Below, in pieces: positions 1-7,518 of a stretch of 64,000 bases of DNA. The translations under genes and the position numbers were made by a program. The stretch's first letter is position 1; the number at the start of each line of letters is the position of its first letter. The stretch spans positions 1 to 64,000 of the forward strand of contig JAJQRF010000003.1 of NCBI GenBank assembly GCA_021228405.1. The letters run 5' to 3'. The stretch comes from Pyrinomonadaceae bacterium (GTDB taxonomy: Bacteria; Acidobacteriota; Blastocatellia; Pyrinomonadales; Pyrinomonadaceae). The notes under the pieces were generated by a model. It did no database searches. It was not told where the DNA came from and saw nothing but the letters and a program-made list of their open reading frames with translations.

Positions 1-90
1 TTATGAATGAATTTACTCATTCATCCATTATAAAGCCGCAGCAAGCTGACCGGGTATTTAACCCAAAGCGAATAAAATAGCAGGCGTTTC

Positions 91-146
91 GAGTCCCGCC
101 TTCAGGCGGCTTCAACTAAGCAAAGAGCCGGCTGAAGCAGGGACTC
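91..146. repeat. palindromic intergenic repeat, family A, copy 1
   Basis: The arms GAGTCCCGCCTTCAGGCGGC (91-110) and GCCGGCTGAAGCAGGGACTC (127-146) form an imperfect inverted repeat with a short loop. Sister copies lie at 7424-7486 and 50254-50308. All three sit in gaps between genes, as expected for a REP-like element. It lies just downstream of the GntR gene stop and could act as a transcript-end structure. A second small hairpin (ATGAATGA/TCATTCAT, 3-24) is at the window edge. No gene is seen in 1-165. Confidence 0.75.
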
Positions 147-165
147 AGAACTTTTAAGAAATTCG

Positions 166-921
166 TTACTTCTTTGAACCTTCCTGATTTTTTGCGCCGT
201 TCGCGGCGACTTCGAGCCGCTGTGCCGCCTGTGTCTGGACGAGATGATCGTGCATCGCCTGACGCGCTGCATCGACGTTGCGCTCACGAATCGCACGGTA
301 AATATGTCGGTGCATTTCGGCTGATTCCTTCAAATCCTTAGCGCGTTTGACGGTTTTACTGCGGTATTCAAACAGGATTTTAGCGACCATATTCATCAGC
401 GCGGTCAGGATGCGGTTTTGCGACGCGGCGGCGACCGTTTGATGAAAACGCATATCGTGGACGAGAAATTCTTCGGGCGCGTCGAGATTGGCAAACATTC
501 CCGCGATCTCTTCCGCCATCTGCGTCATTTGTTCGCTCGTCGCACGTTCGGCGGCAAACGCGGCGATGCTCATTTCCAGGCTCAGACGCGCCTCGAACAT
601 TTCGTCCGAAGTAAATCCGTGCAGAGCCGCCATCAGTTTCAGCGAACTGCTGTCGAGCGTCGGCGATTCTTCGACTTCCGTGACGAAAGTTCCCGCGCCC
701 TGCCGCGACTGCAAAATTCCGACCGTCGCCAGCGAACGGATTCCCGCCCGCAACGTCGGACGCGAAACGCCGAGAAGCTTTGCCAGATCGCGTTCGGGCG
801 GCAGACGATCTCCGGCGGAAAGCTCGCCGCTGTGAATCATATCACGCAGACGCGTGACGACTTCCTCCGCCGTGTTGCCGCCCTTTTCGGTTTCGATAGT
901 TTTGAAAATATTTTTTTTCAA
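166..921 (-). CDS. GntR-family regulator with FCD domain (FadR/UxuR type)
   Basis: A 251-residue transcriptional regulator. The N-terminal winged helix-turn-helix spans about residues 17-80 (LPPERDLAKLLGVSRPTLR, then GILQSRQGAGTFV). The all-helical FCD ligand domain spans about 105-235 and shows the metal/ligand-pocket pattern HDMRFHQTVA, then HRHIYRAI. Family members such as UxuR, ExuR and FadR repress catabolic operons and release DNA on binding a sugar acid or acyl ligand. It is the last gene of the co-directional pectin locus, so a uronate-derived inducer is the natural inference. The start is TTG behind an AGGAAAAGG-like site; no better ATG lies upstream. A candidate operator is the palindrome at 14391-14407. 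Ligand specificity cannot be read from sequence. Confidence 0.88.
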   Translation of the reverse strand: MKKNIFKTIETEKGGNTAEEVVTRLRDMIHSGELSAGDRLPPERDLAKLLGVSRPTLRAGIRSLATVGILQSRQGAGTFVTEVEESPTLDSSSLKLMAALHGFTSDEMFEARLSLEMSIAAFAAERATSEQMTQMAEEIAGMFANLDAPEEFLVHDMRFHQTVAAASQNRILTALMNMVAKILFEYRSKTVKRAKDLKESAEMHRHIYRAIRERNVDAARQAMHDHLVQTQAAQRLEVAANGAKNQEGSKK

Positions 922-1079
922 AGCCTTTTCCTGTCCTCTACAACTTAGTCAAAATTATGTTTCGCAGTCTATTACAGACAGTTGTTTATAGTATCTTACA
1001 TACTCGGATTTGTCGAAATTTTCACCGCACATTCGCTCAAACTCAAATGTTTTTTAAAACTTATCGCTTCGCCCGTCCG

Positions 1080-1616
1080 CTACTTTTTCGGCGGTTGCGG
1101 CACGGAAAATATTTTAATTAAGATGAGCGAAAACGTTTTGCCTTTCGTGTTGATGCGCTGATGCGGCGTGCCGCGCGGAACCACGATCAGATCGCCTTTT
1201 TTGATGGTAAAAGTCTGTCCGCCGATAATTTTGTCGGATTTCCATTCGCCCGCCGTCGCTTCCTTCGGATTTTCCAAACTTCCGCCAAGTGTCAATTCCG
1301 CCGAACCTTCGAGCACATAAAAGACATCGTCCGAAGCGTCGTGAACTTCCGCCTGCGCCTTGTTTTTCTTCGCGTCGTATTGAATCGCCACACGCAGCTG
1401 CATTTCCGAATTGTCGATCAAATCTTCGGTTTTGCTCACTACGTCTTTCGTTTTAACATCAACATCGATCGAATGCAAAGCCTTTTCAATGTCGCCAACC
1501 TGCTGTTTCGTCTTGACGACAAACGGACGAATCGGCTTCGACGGCTCACGCGTTTGCGCGAATGAAACGATTGAAAAAAGAAAGATAAAAATTCCGAGTA
1601 AAATTAATTTTTTCAT
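1080..1616 (-). CDS. secreted cupin-domain protein
   Basis: A 178-residue protein starting at the ATG of MKKLILLGIFIF, which opens a clear signal peptide (cleavage near SFAQ). The frame stays open further upstream but runs through an intergenic inverted repeat, so the longer start is rejected. The C-terminal half is a double-stranded beta-helix cupin: YVLEGSAELTLGG, then KKGDLIVVPRGTPHQRIN, with a metal-type His in PHQR. Small cupins near uronate genes often bind or isomerise sugar acids (compare KdgF, which linearises unsaturated uronates). That role is an inference from position at the end of the pectin locus; the signal peptide places it outside the cytoplasm, unlike classical KdgF. No convincing ribosome-binding site is visible. 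Confidence 0.72.
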   Translation of the reverse strand: MKKLILLGIFIFLFSIVSFAQTREPSKPIRPFVVKTKQQVGDIEKALHSIDVDVKTKDVVSKTEDLIDNSEMQLRVAIQYDAKKNKAQAEVHDASDDVFYVLEGSAELTLGGSLENPKEATAGEWKSDKIIGGQTFTIKKGDLIVVPRGTPHQRINTKGKTFSLILIKIFSVPQPPKK

Positions 1617-1625
1617 AAATTTGTC

Positions 1626-1751
1626 GGGGCGACGGCTTGTCCTCGCCCGATGCGTCGAAAGACGCAAATAACGTTTCAAAATATTTAGTGTTGATTTTAC
1701 GCGAAACGCATTTTTCGCTTCGCTCAACGGGCGAGGACAAGCCGTCGCCCC
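1626..1751. repeat. 126-bp inverted-repeat element (MITE/REP-like)
   Basis: A perfect 24-bp terminal inverted repeat: GGGGCGACGGCTTGTCCTCG continuing CCCG at 1626-1649, with its exact complement at 1728-1751. The interior includes a smaller hairpin (TGCGTCGAAAGACGCA near 1650). It fills almost all of the gap between the cupin start and the GH105 stop and would fold into a long hairpin in the operon transcript. No coding content is supported. Confidence 0.75.
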
Positions 1752-1755
1752 TACA

Positions 1756-3663
1756 TTATTTTTTCTTCGATTGTGCAAGAAGCCAGCCGCTTAATTCCTT
1801 CGCCGCTGTGTGATTTTGAAACAAACCGTTCATCTTGCGACCGTCAACATATTCGTTGTAAAGCCACGGATCACCGAGCGCGAAAACCGTTCCCTTGCCG
1901 TGTTTGACGGTTGACATCACGACATCGCCGTTCCATTCAAGAAGGGATTTGGCATTGCCCGAAAGTTTCTGCGTCGAGATTTCCTTTAAGAAAAGCTCGC
2001 GCGCATTTTTGAAGATCGGGTTTCCTTCGGGCACATTTACGCGACCTTGTTCGTAAACGTCGTTTTTGACGAGATTTTTGTTGTCCTTGTTGAACGAAAT
2101 GCCGAATTTTCTCGCCAAAATGTTCCAATGATCGAAATCCGCGTTCCCGAAATCATTGCCGAGCATCAGCAAAACTCCGCCTTTTTTCACCCAATCGGCG
2201 ATCACTTTCGCGTCCGCTTCCGTAATGAAATTCGGCTTTTCGGTTTCCTTTTCCGTGTCGGGATCGACGATGATGTAAACGCTCGCATTCTTTAAATTCT
2301 CTTTGGTCGGTGTGGATGAAAGCGTGTCGAGCGTTGCGCCGTAAGATTTGAATTGTTCGCCGAGCGCGTAAAATCCGGGATGATTTTTTTCTTCCCATTT
2401 GTAATGCCAAACGCTTCCGTCTTTGCGGACTTCGTGATTAAAATAATCGTCGAGCAGAACCGTTTTGCCCGCGCCGACGCGTTTGCCGTTTTCGAGCGAT
2501 TCCATTTCGACTGCCGCCATCACCGCCGGACCCAAACCTTTCGCGTCGTTGATGCGGATTTTTTCCGACATATAATAATCGAAACTTCCGTCGCGGTAAG
2601 GATTTCCGCCCAAGCCCGAAACCGAAACCGTGCCGTGCCAATCAAGATTGTCGTCCGCCGTTTCCTTGATAAATTCCTTCTGAATTCCCGTCCAGCCCGT
2701 CCGCGCCGTCTGCAAGTATTTTTCGGGCAAAACGCCTTGCCGCACGCCTTTTGCCAACGCGTAAACGAACATCGCCGACGCGGAAGATTCGAGATAGTTC
2801 GGCTTTCGGTCGGGCAGATCGATGATGTCATACCAAACGCCCGATTTTTTGTCCTGATATTTCGTGATCGCTTCGGCTTCGCGGTTCAAAATCGCGACAA
2901 GTTCGGCGCGGCGCGGATGATTTTTCGGAAAATAATCGAGCACGTCGACGAGTGCGATTGCATACCAGCCCATCGCGCGTCCCCAAACGTGCGGACTCAA
3001 ACCCGTTTCCTTGCTTGCCCATTTTTGCTCTTTCGATTCGTCCCAAGCGTGATAAAGCAAACCCGTTTTCGGGTCGCGGGCGTGTTTTTCCATCCAGACG
3101 AACTGATTTGCGATGTCGTTCCAGTTGTCTTCGTTCCAAACGACCGAATATTCTGAATAAAAAGGCTGTCCCATATAAAGCCCGTCGAGCCACATTTGGT
3201 AAGGATAGATTTTTTTATGCCAGAATCCGCCTTCCTTCGTGCGCGGGTGAGTTTTCAATTGACCGCGAATCTGTTCGATGGCGCGTTTGTATTTTTCGTC
3301 GTTCGTGACGCGGTAAAGCGTCAAAAGTGCGCGTCCGGGCGTAACGTGGTCGATGTTGTATTCGTCCGCGTCATATTTCAGATTTCCGTCTTTGTCGAAC
3401 CAGAAATCCATTCCCGATTTGATAAAGTTGAAATATTTCGGATCGCCCGTCGCATACCACATTTGTTCGACGGCTTTGAGTTGAACGCCTTGCTCGTAAG
3501 TCCACGAACGCGGAATTCCCGCCGGATTTCCGTCGTCAACCCAAATGCGGTTCATTAAAGTATCCGTCAAACGCGCTGACAGCGTGGCGTTTTTTTGTGC
3601 AAACGCGGTCGTCACCGACGCTATTATCAAGACAAATAAAATTAAGCCCTTGTTCTTTTTCAT
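1756..3663 (-). CDS. GH105/GH88-type unsaturated glucuronyl/rhamnogalacturonyl hydrolase with C-terminal extension
   Basis: A 635-residue exported enzyme with a signal peptide ending near TAFAQK. Residues about 25-385 form the (alpha/alpha)6-barrel of GH105 (YteR/YesR). The motif YQMWLDGLYMGQPF carries the general-acid Asp, and HVWGRAMGWYAIAL, LESSASAMFVYALAKG and GLGGNPYRDGSFDYY follow the family pattern. GH105 removes the 4,5-unsaturated uronic acid that pectate and rhamnogalacturonan lyases leave at the non-reducing end. Residues about 395-635 are an extra flavodoxin-like domain (ADWVKKGGVLLMLGNDFG) of the DUF4350/glutamine-amidotransferase-like type, of unknown role. It begins three bases after the CE12 stop, so the two genes are probably translated from one message. 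Confidence 0.86.
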   Translation of the reverse strand: MKKNKGLILFVLIIASVTTAFAQKNATLSARLTDTLMNRIWVDDGNPAGIPRSWTYEQGVQLKAVEQMWYATGDPKYFNFIKSGMDFWFDKDGNLKYDADEYNIDHVTPGRALLTLYRVTNDEKYKRAIEQIRGQLKTHPRTKEGGFWHKKIYPYQMWLDGLYMGQPFYSEYSVVWNEDNWNDIANQFVWMEKHARDPKTGLLYHAWDESKEQKWASKETGLSPHVWGRAMGWYAIALVDVLDYFPKNHPRRAELVAILNREAEAITKYQDKKSGVWYDIIDLPDRKPNYLESSASAMFVYALAKGVRQGVLPEKYLQTARTGWTGIQKEFIKETADDNLDWHGTVSVSGLGGNPYRDGSFDYYMSEKIRINDAKGLGPAVMAAVEMESLENGKRVGAGKTVLLDDYFNHEVRKDGSVWHYKWEEKNHPGFYALGEQFKSYGATLDTLSSTPTKENLKNASVYIIVDPDTEKETEKPNFITEADAKVIADWVKKGGVLLMLGNDFGNADFDHWNILARKFGISFNKDNKNLVKNDVYEQGRVNVPEGNPIFKNARELFLKEISTQKLSGNAKSLLEWNGDVVMSTVKHGKGTVFALGDPWLYNEYVDGRKMNGLFQNHTAAKELSGWLLAQSKKK

Positions 3664-3666
3664 AAG

Positions 3667-4413
3667 TTATTTCTTCAAAAATTTTCGCAGTTTGATCTTT
3701 TGTCTGTCGATTTCGGCAACCGCGAGTTTTGCCATTTCTTCCGCGCCTTTTTCGTTAAAATGCGTATTGTCTTCGATACCTTTCGGATAATTCGCATTTT
3801 CGCCCACCTTTAATTGCAAAAACAATTTCCGTGAATTTTCCGCGCCATAGTTGATTAAAAGTTTCTCGCTCAAACGGTGCATATCGATCTGCGGAACTTT
3901 CAACCCGGCGGCAACTTTGCGAACTGCGTCGGGATATTCGCCGTGCGTGTCAATGAAATTGCCGTTTTCGTCAAACCGTCGGCGCATTACGGGCGTGAGC
4001 AAAACGGGATTTGCCTTTTTCGCGCGAACGTCCTTCACCATTCGCATCAGATTTTCGCGATATTCTCCGTTTGCCGCCGCGCCGACATTCGGTTTATCGA
4101 GTTTTTCGTCGTTGTGCCCGAATTCGATGAAAACGTAATCGCCTTTTTTGAGTTTGTCGACGATCACCTGCCAGCGACCTTCGGCAATAAAGCTCTTGGT
4201 CGAGCGTCCGTTCTGCGCGTGATTCTCAATTTTCACTTTCGACTCGTCAAAATGTCTTTGCAAAAATTCGCCCCAACCCGTTTCAGGACGCTTATCTTCC
4301 GCTTTCCGCGCCATCGTCGAATCTCCAGCGAGATAGACGACAATCGGCGATTTTTGCGCTGATGCCGAAACGCTTAAAAAAAGAATCGAAAATACCGTGA
4401 TTAAAAACTTCAT
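3667..4413 (-). CDS. rhamnogalacturonan acetylesterase, SGNH hydrolase family CE12
   Basis: A 248-residue secreted esterase from the ATG of MKFLITVFSIL; the signal peptide ends near ASAQ. SGNH blocks are complete: block I YLAGDSTMA with the nucleophile Ser, block II Gly in NGRSTKS, block III FIEFGHNDEK with Asn, and block V DNTHFNEKGA with the Asp-His pair. Family CE12 removes acetyl groups from galacturonate in rhamnogalacturonan, opening the backbone to lyases and releasing acetate. The longer in-frame start lies inside an inverted repeat and is rejected. It sits between the Gfo/Idh oxidoreductase and GH105 in the pectin locus. The acetate produced is a plausible substrate for the acetyl-CoA synthetases that follow. 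Confidence 0.85.
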   Translation of the reverse strand: MKFLITVFSILFLSVSASAQKSPIVVYLAGDSTMARKAEDKRPETGWGEFLQRHFDESKVKIENHAQNGRSTKSFIAEGRWQVIVDKLKKGDYVFIEFGHNDEKLDKPNVGAAANGEYRENLMRMVKDVRAKKANPVLLTPVMRRRFDENGNFIDTHGEYPDAVRKVAAGLKVPQIDMHRLSEKLLINYGAENSRKLFLQLKVGENANYPKGIEDNTHFNEKGAEEMAKLAVAEIDRQKIKLRKFLKK

Positions 4414-4425
4414 TTGATTTTTTCT

Positions 4426-4502
4426 GCCCGCGAAAGACACGAAAATCACAAAAAGCATTGTTTTTGATTTAATTTTTCGTTTTTTTCGTGTCTTTCGTGG
4501 GC
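4426..4502. repeat. inverted repeat, family C (GCCCGCGAAAGACACGAAAA)
   Basis: The arm GCCCGCGAAAGACACGAAAA at 4426-4445 is complemented by TTTTCGTGTCTTTCGTGGGC at about 4483-4502, apart from one mismatch. A related copy lies at 56962-57049, and copies with diverged arms at 5862-5940 and 54628-54699. It fills the gap between the oxidoreductase and the CE12 gene. Confidence 0.7.
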
Positions 4503-4511
4503 AAGTAATTC

Positions 4512-5843
4512 TTACAATTTGATTAATTCATTAATCTTGATCGGGCGCGATTGTTCGATGCTCGTCCGCGCCGCGATTCCCGTCAAACAAGACATCGCAC
4601 CGGCTCTCGCGGAAGGTAATTTCAGATATTCGGGAACTTCCGCATTTTGAAATATAACCTTTTGCAAACGGTCGTCGCCGCCGTAATGCGCGCTGCGAAT
4701 GTTCGGCATTTCCAGTTTTTCGCGTCTTTTCGTGAAGTTTTTCGTCAAGTAAGCTTCCTGAACTTCTTTTACTTCCCAAGGCTGACGTTCGTAATCGCGG
4801 ATGTCGAGCCGACCTTTCGTGCCGTTGAAGGAGATTTGATAGCCTTCGTAAGGCATCGCGGCGTTGAGCGAATAATTCATCGAAACACCGTTTGAATATT
4901 TGACGATTGCCGACATCGTATCGTAAATGTCGCAATCTTCGCGGAAAACACAGCCGTCGCGGTAATAGCCGTCCACCTCTTCCGCTTCGGCGTAAAGCTT
5001 CATCAAACGTGCATCCTTCGTCATATCCCAATAAAAATTGCAGTTCGATTTGTGCGGACACGTCCGGCAGTTTACGCCGCGGAACGAATTGGCTTTGCCG
5101 TAAACGTTGAGCTTCCCGTAAGCCGTAACTTCGGTCGGATCGGCATTCAGCCACCAGTTCACGAGGTCGAAATGATGCGTCGCTTTGTGAACCCAAAGAC
5201 TTCCGCCGCCCGATTTCAGCCGATGCCAACGCCGAAAATAATCCGCGCCGTGCGAAGTGTCCAGATACCACGCAAAATCGACCGATGTCACGTCGCCGAT
5301 CTCGCCCGAACTGATAAGCTGTTTGATCTTTTCGTGTTTCGGCGCGTAGCGGTAGTTAAACGTCACGATCAGCGGATTTTTATATTTCTTTTCCGCATCC
5401 AAAACCGCCTGCGCCTGACTCGCTTCCGTCACCATCGGCTTTTCGGTGATAACCTTGATGCCTTTCGCCAACGCTTTCGTGATGAATTGATGATGGGTCG
5501 AATCGACGGTCGTGACCATCAGAATTTCGGGCTTTGTTTTCGCCAGCATTTCATCGAAATTGGTAAACGTCGGGCACTCAACGCCGATCAGTTTTTTTCC
5601 CGCTTCGACGCGCTTCGGATTTTTATCGCAAAGCCCGACAAATTCGATCTCGTTCTTGAATCTTTCGGCGATCTGCACGCCCCACATCGAAGTCGCCCGA
5701 TGTCCCGTTCCGATGATCGCGTAACGTTTTTTCGCAGAAGTTTGCGCCAATATATGTGACGAATTCGCCAACCACAAACCTGCGCCCGCAAACGACGCAG
5801 ATTTCACGAAATCACGACGATTGATTGAATTATTTTCTGACAT
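4512..5843 (-). CDS. Tat-exported Gfo/Idh/MocA-family oxidoreductase
   Basis: A 443-residue NAD(P)-dependent sugar oxidoreductase-like protein. The N-terminus has a twin-arginine signal (INRRDFVKSASFAGAGLWL), so it is probably exported folded with its cofactor. The Rossmann fold begins at RYAIIGTGHRA, and the family motif EKPMVTEAS follows at about residue 135. The C-terminal alpha/beta domain runs from about 165 to the end. Four cysteines, CRTCPHKSNC plus a CVFREDC pair, sit in an insertion at about 260-305; this pattern is seen in exported members of the family and might bind metal or form disulfides. Substrate is unknown; position inside the pectin locus suggests a uronate or other pectin sugar. 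It could equally be a glycosidase of the GH109 kind, which shares the fold. Confidence 0.8.
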   Translation of the reverse strand: MSENNSINRRDFVKSASFAGAGLWLANSSHILAQTSAKKRYAIIGTGHRATSMWGVQIAERFKNEIEFVGLCDKNPKRVEAGKKLIGVECPTFTNFDEMLAKTKPEILMVTTVDSTHHQFITKALAKGIKVITEKPMVTEASQAQAVLDAEKKYKNPLIVTFNYRYAPKHEKIKQLISSGEIGDVTSVDFAWYLDTSHGADYFRRWHRLKSGGGSLWVHKATHHFDLVNWWLNADPTEVTAYGKLNVYGKANSFRGVNCRTCPHKSNCNFYWDMTKDARLMKLYAEAEEVDGYYRDGCVFREDCDIYDTMSAIVKYSNGVSMNYSLNAAMPYEGYQISFNGTKGRLDIRDYERQPWEVKEVQEAYLTKNFTKRREKLEMPNIRSAHYGGDDRLQKVIFQNAEVPEYLKLPSARAGAMSCLTGIAARTSIEQSRPIKINELIKL

Positions 5844-5861
5844 AATTTTAAGAATTATTGT

Positions 5862-5940
5862 CCAAAGATGAACACAGATAAATTTGATGATTTCTTCAAA
5901 TATCTTGATTTTATCCGTGTCTATCCGTGTTCATCTGTGG
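5862..5940. repeat. inverted repeat between oxidoreductase and GH28 genes
   Basis: The arms GATGAACACAGATAAA (from 5867) and TATCCGTGTTCATC (5922-5935) pair imperfectly. The arm wording resembles the other family C palindromes of this window, though the sequence is diverged. No gene content. Confidence 0.55.
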
Positions 5941-5948
5941 ATGAAAAT

Positions 5949-7388
5949 TTACCCTAAACTTTCGACCACTTTACCGTTCATTTTGACGTTTTCGAGTTTC
6001 AAACCATTTACATTCTTGACGATGTTTGCATTTTTGACGGTCGCAAAATCACAGTTTTTCAAGACAATATCGAAGAGCGGCGCGTTAGCAAGTCCTTGCA
6101 GGTCAACGGCTTTGTTGCAATCACGCGCTTTCAGATTTTCGACAACGAAATTTCTTACCATCGGGATATGTTCGCCTTTCGCGCCTTCTTCGTAATTAAA
6201 ATCGATCTCGATCGCGGCGCGTGAAACCGTGCCGATGGTGATGTTTCGATAATAGAAATTTTCCAATTTTCCGCCGCGCGAAGCGTTGTTTTTGACGCGG
6301 ATCGCCGTCCACAGATCGGGCGAATCCATCTGACAATTTTCCGCAAAAACGTTGCGGACATTGCCCGAAATCTCGCTTCCGACCGTCACGCCGCCGTGTC
6401 CGTCCTTGAAAATGCAGTTGCGGATAATCACGTTTTCGGTTGGCACGTTGATGCGCCGTCCGTCGTTGTTTCTGCCGGATTTGATGGCGATGCAATCGTC
6501 ACCCGTGTCGAAAAAGCAATCTTCGATCAGCACGTCTTTGCACGATTCGGGATCGCATCCGTCGTTGTTCGGTCCGTGCGTGGCGATGCTGACTTTGCGA
6601 ACGGTGACGTTTTCACACAAAACAGGATGAATTTCCCACATCGGCGAATCGACGATCTTCACGCCTTCGATGAGCACGTTTTTGCATTTATACGGCTGAA
6701 TAAACTGTGGTCGCAAATACGATTTTTCACCAAAAACTCTTTCGTTCAACGGCACGTTGCGCGTCATCATATCGTAGAGTTTATCGCGGTCGGCGCGTTG
6801 CGAAATTTTCGACGGGTCGCCGCCGTAACGCGGATTTCCGTGCCATTTCCAAAAACCTGCTTTCCCTTGTCCGTCCAAAGTTCCTTCGCCCGTGATTGCT
6901 ATGTTTTGCTGTTCATACGCATAAATGAGCGGCGAAATGTGCATCAACTCCATTCCTTCCCAGCGTGTATGAACGATCGGCAGATAATCTTTCGCGTCGG
7001 TCGAAAACTTGATCGTCGCGTTTTTTTGAACGTGCAGATTGACGTTCGATTTCAGATGAATCGCGCCCGTCAGCCATTCGCCTTGCGGCACGACGACGCG
7101 ACCGCCGCCTTTTTTACTGCATTCTTCGATGGCTTTCTTAAATGCTTCCGAGTTAAGCGTTTTACCGTCGCCGACAGCACCGAACCTGGTTATCAAATAG
7201 TCCTTTTTCCTGAATCTCGGCGGTTTGATCCGTGCCAGAATCTTCGGATATTCGGTTTTCCAAACATCCGCCGAATTTTGAAGCGGATCGCTCGAAAAGT
7301 CCCCGTTTCCAAATACGTTCTTTTGAGCGATAACGAGTCCCGCACCGCTCAAAATCAACGTTTTTACAAAATCTCTGCGATTTATCAT
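5949..7388 (-). CDS. Tat-exported glycoside hydrolase family 28 (polygalacturonase)
   Basis: A 479-residue right-handed parallel beta-helix enzyme with a twin-arginine signal (MINRRDFVKTLILSGAG). The four GH28 signature blocks are intact: NNDGCDPESC, TGDDCIAIKSG (catalytic Asp pair), DGHGGVTVGSE (His) and TAIRVKNN (Arg-x-Lys). GH28 hydrolyses alpha-1,4-galacturonan or, in exo- and rhamno- members, trims ends of pectin oligomers. The open N-terminal region LITRFGAVGDGKTLN and GGGRVVVPQGEWLTGAI are typical of bacterial exo-type members, but endo versus exo action cannot be decided. It lies between two other pectin genes, downstream of the giant pectinase. Confidence 0.9.
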   Translation of the reverse strand: MINRRDFVKTLILSGAGLVIAQKNVFGNGDFSSDPLQNSADVWKTEYPKILARIKPPRFRKKDYLITRFGAVGDGKTLNSEAFKKAIEECSKKGGGRVVVPQGEWLTGAIHLKSNVNLHVQKNATIKFSTDAKDYLPIVHTRWEGMELMHISPLIYAYEQQNIAITGEGTLDGQGKAGFWKWHGNPRYGGDPSKISQRADRDKLYDMMTRNVPLNERVFGEKSYLRPQFIQPYKCKNVLIEGVKIVDSPMWEIHPVLCENVTVRKVSIATHGPNNDGCDPESCKDVLIEDCFFDTGDDCIAIKSGRNNDGRRINVPTENVIIRNCIFKDGHGGVTVGSEISGNVRNVFAENCQMDSPDLWTAIRVKNNASRGGKLENFYYRNITIGTVSRAAIEIDFNYEEGAKGEHIPMVRNFVVENLKARDCNKAVDLQGLANAPLFDIVLKNCDFATVKNANIVKNVNGLKLENVKMNGKVVESLG

Positions 7389-7423
7389 ATTTTTCAGACT
7401 TCCCTTTTTCGGATATTTCGCGC

Positions 7424-7486
7424 TTTGAGTCCCGCCTTCAGGCGGCGAAGTTTAAGCGAATAGCCTGCTGATGCAGGGACTCAAAA
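7424..7486. repeat. palindromic intergenic repeat, family A, copy 2
   Basis: TTTGAGTCCC at 7424-7433 pairs with GGGACTCAAA at 7477-7486, with the inner CGCCTTCAGGCGG hairpin shared with the copies at 91-146 and 50254-50308. It lies between the GH28 start and the stop of the 1558-residue pectinase. Confidence 0.75.
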
Positions 7487-7518
7487 CCTTCAATATTTTT
7501 GAGATTGCTTAAGCTTAT

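Noticed and set aside
1617-1778. N-terminal extension of the cupin protein
   Set aside because: The extension is encoded by the inverted-repeat element and destroys the signal peptide position; the ATG at 1616 fits much better.
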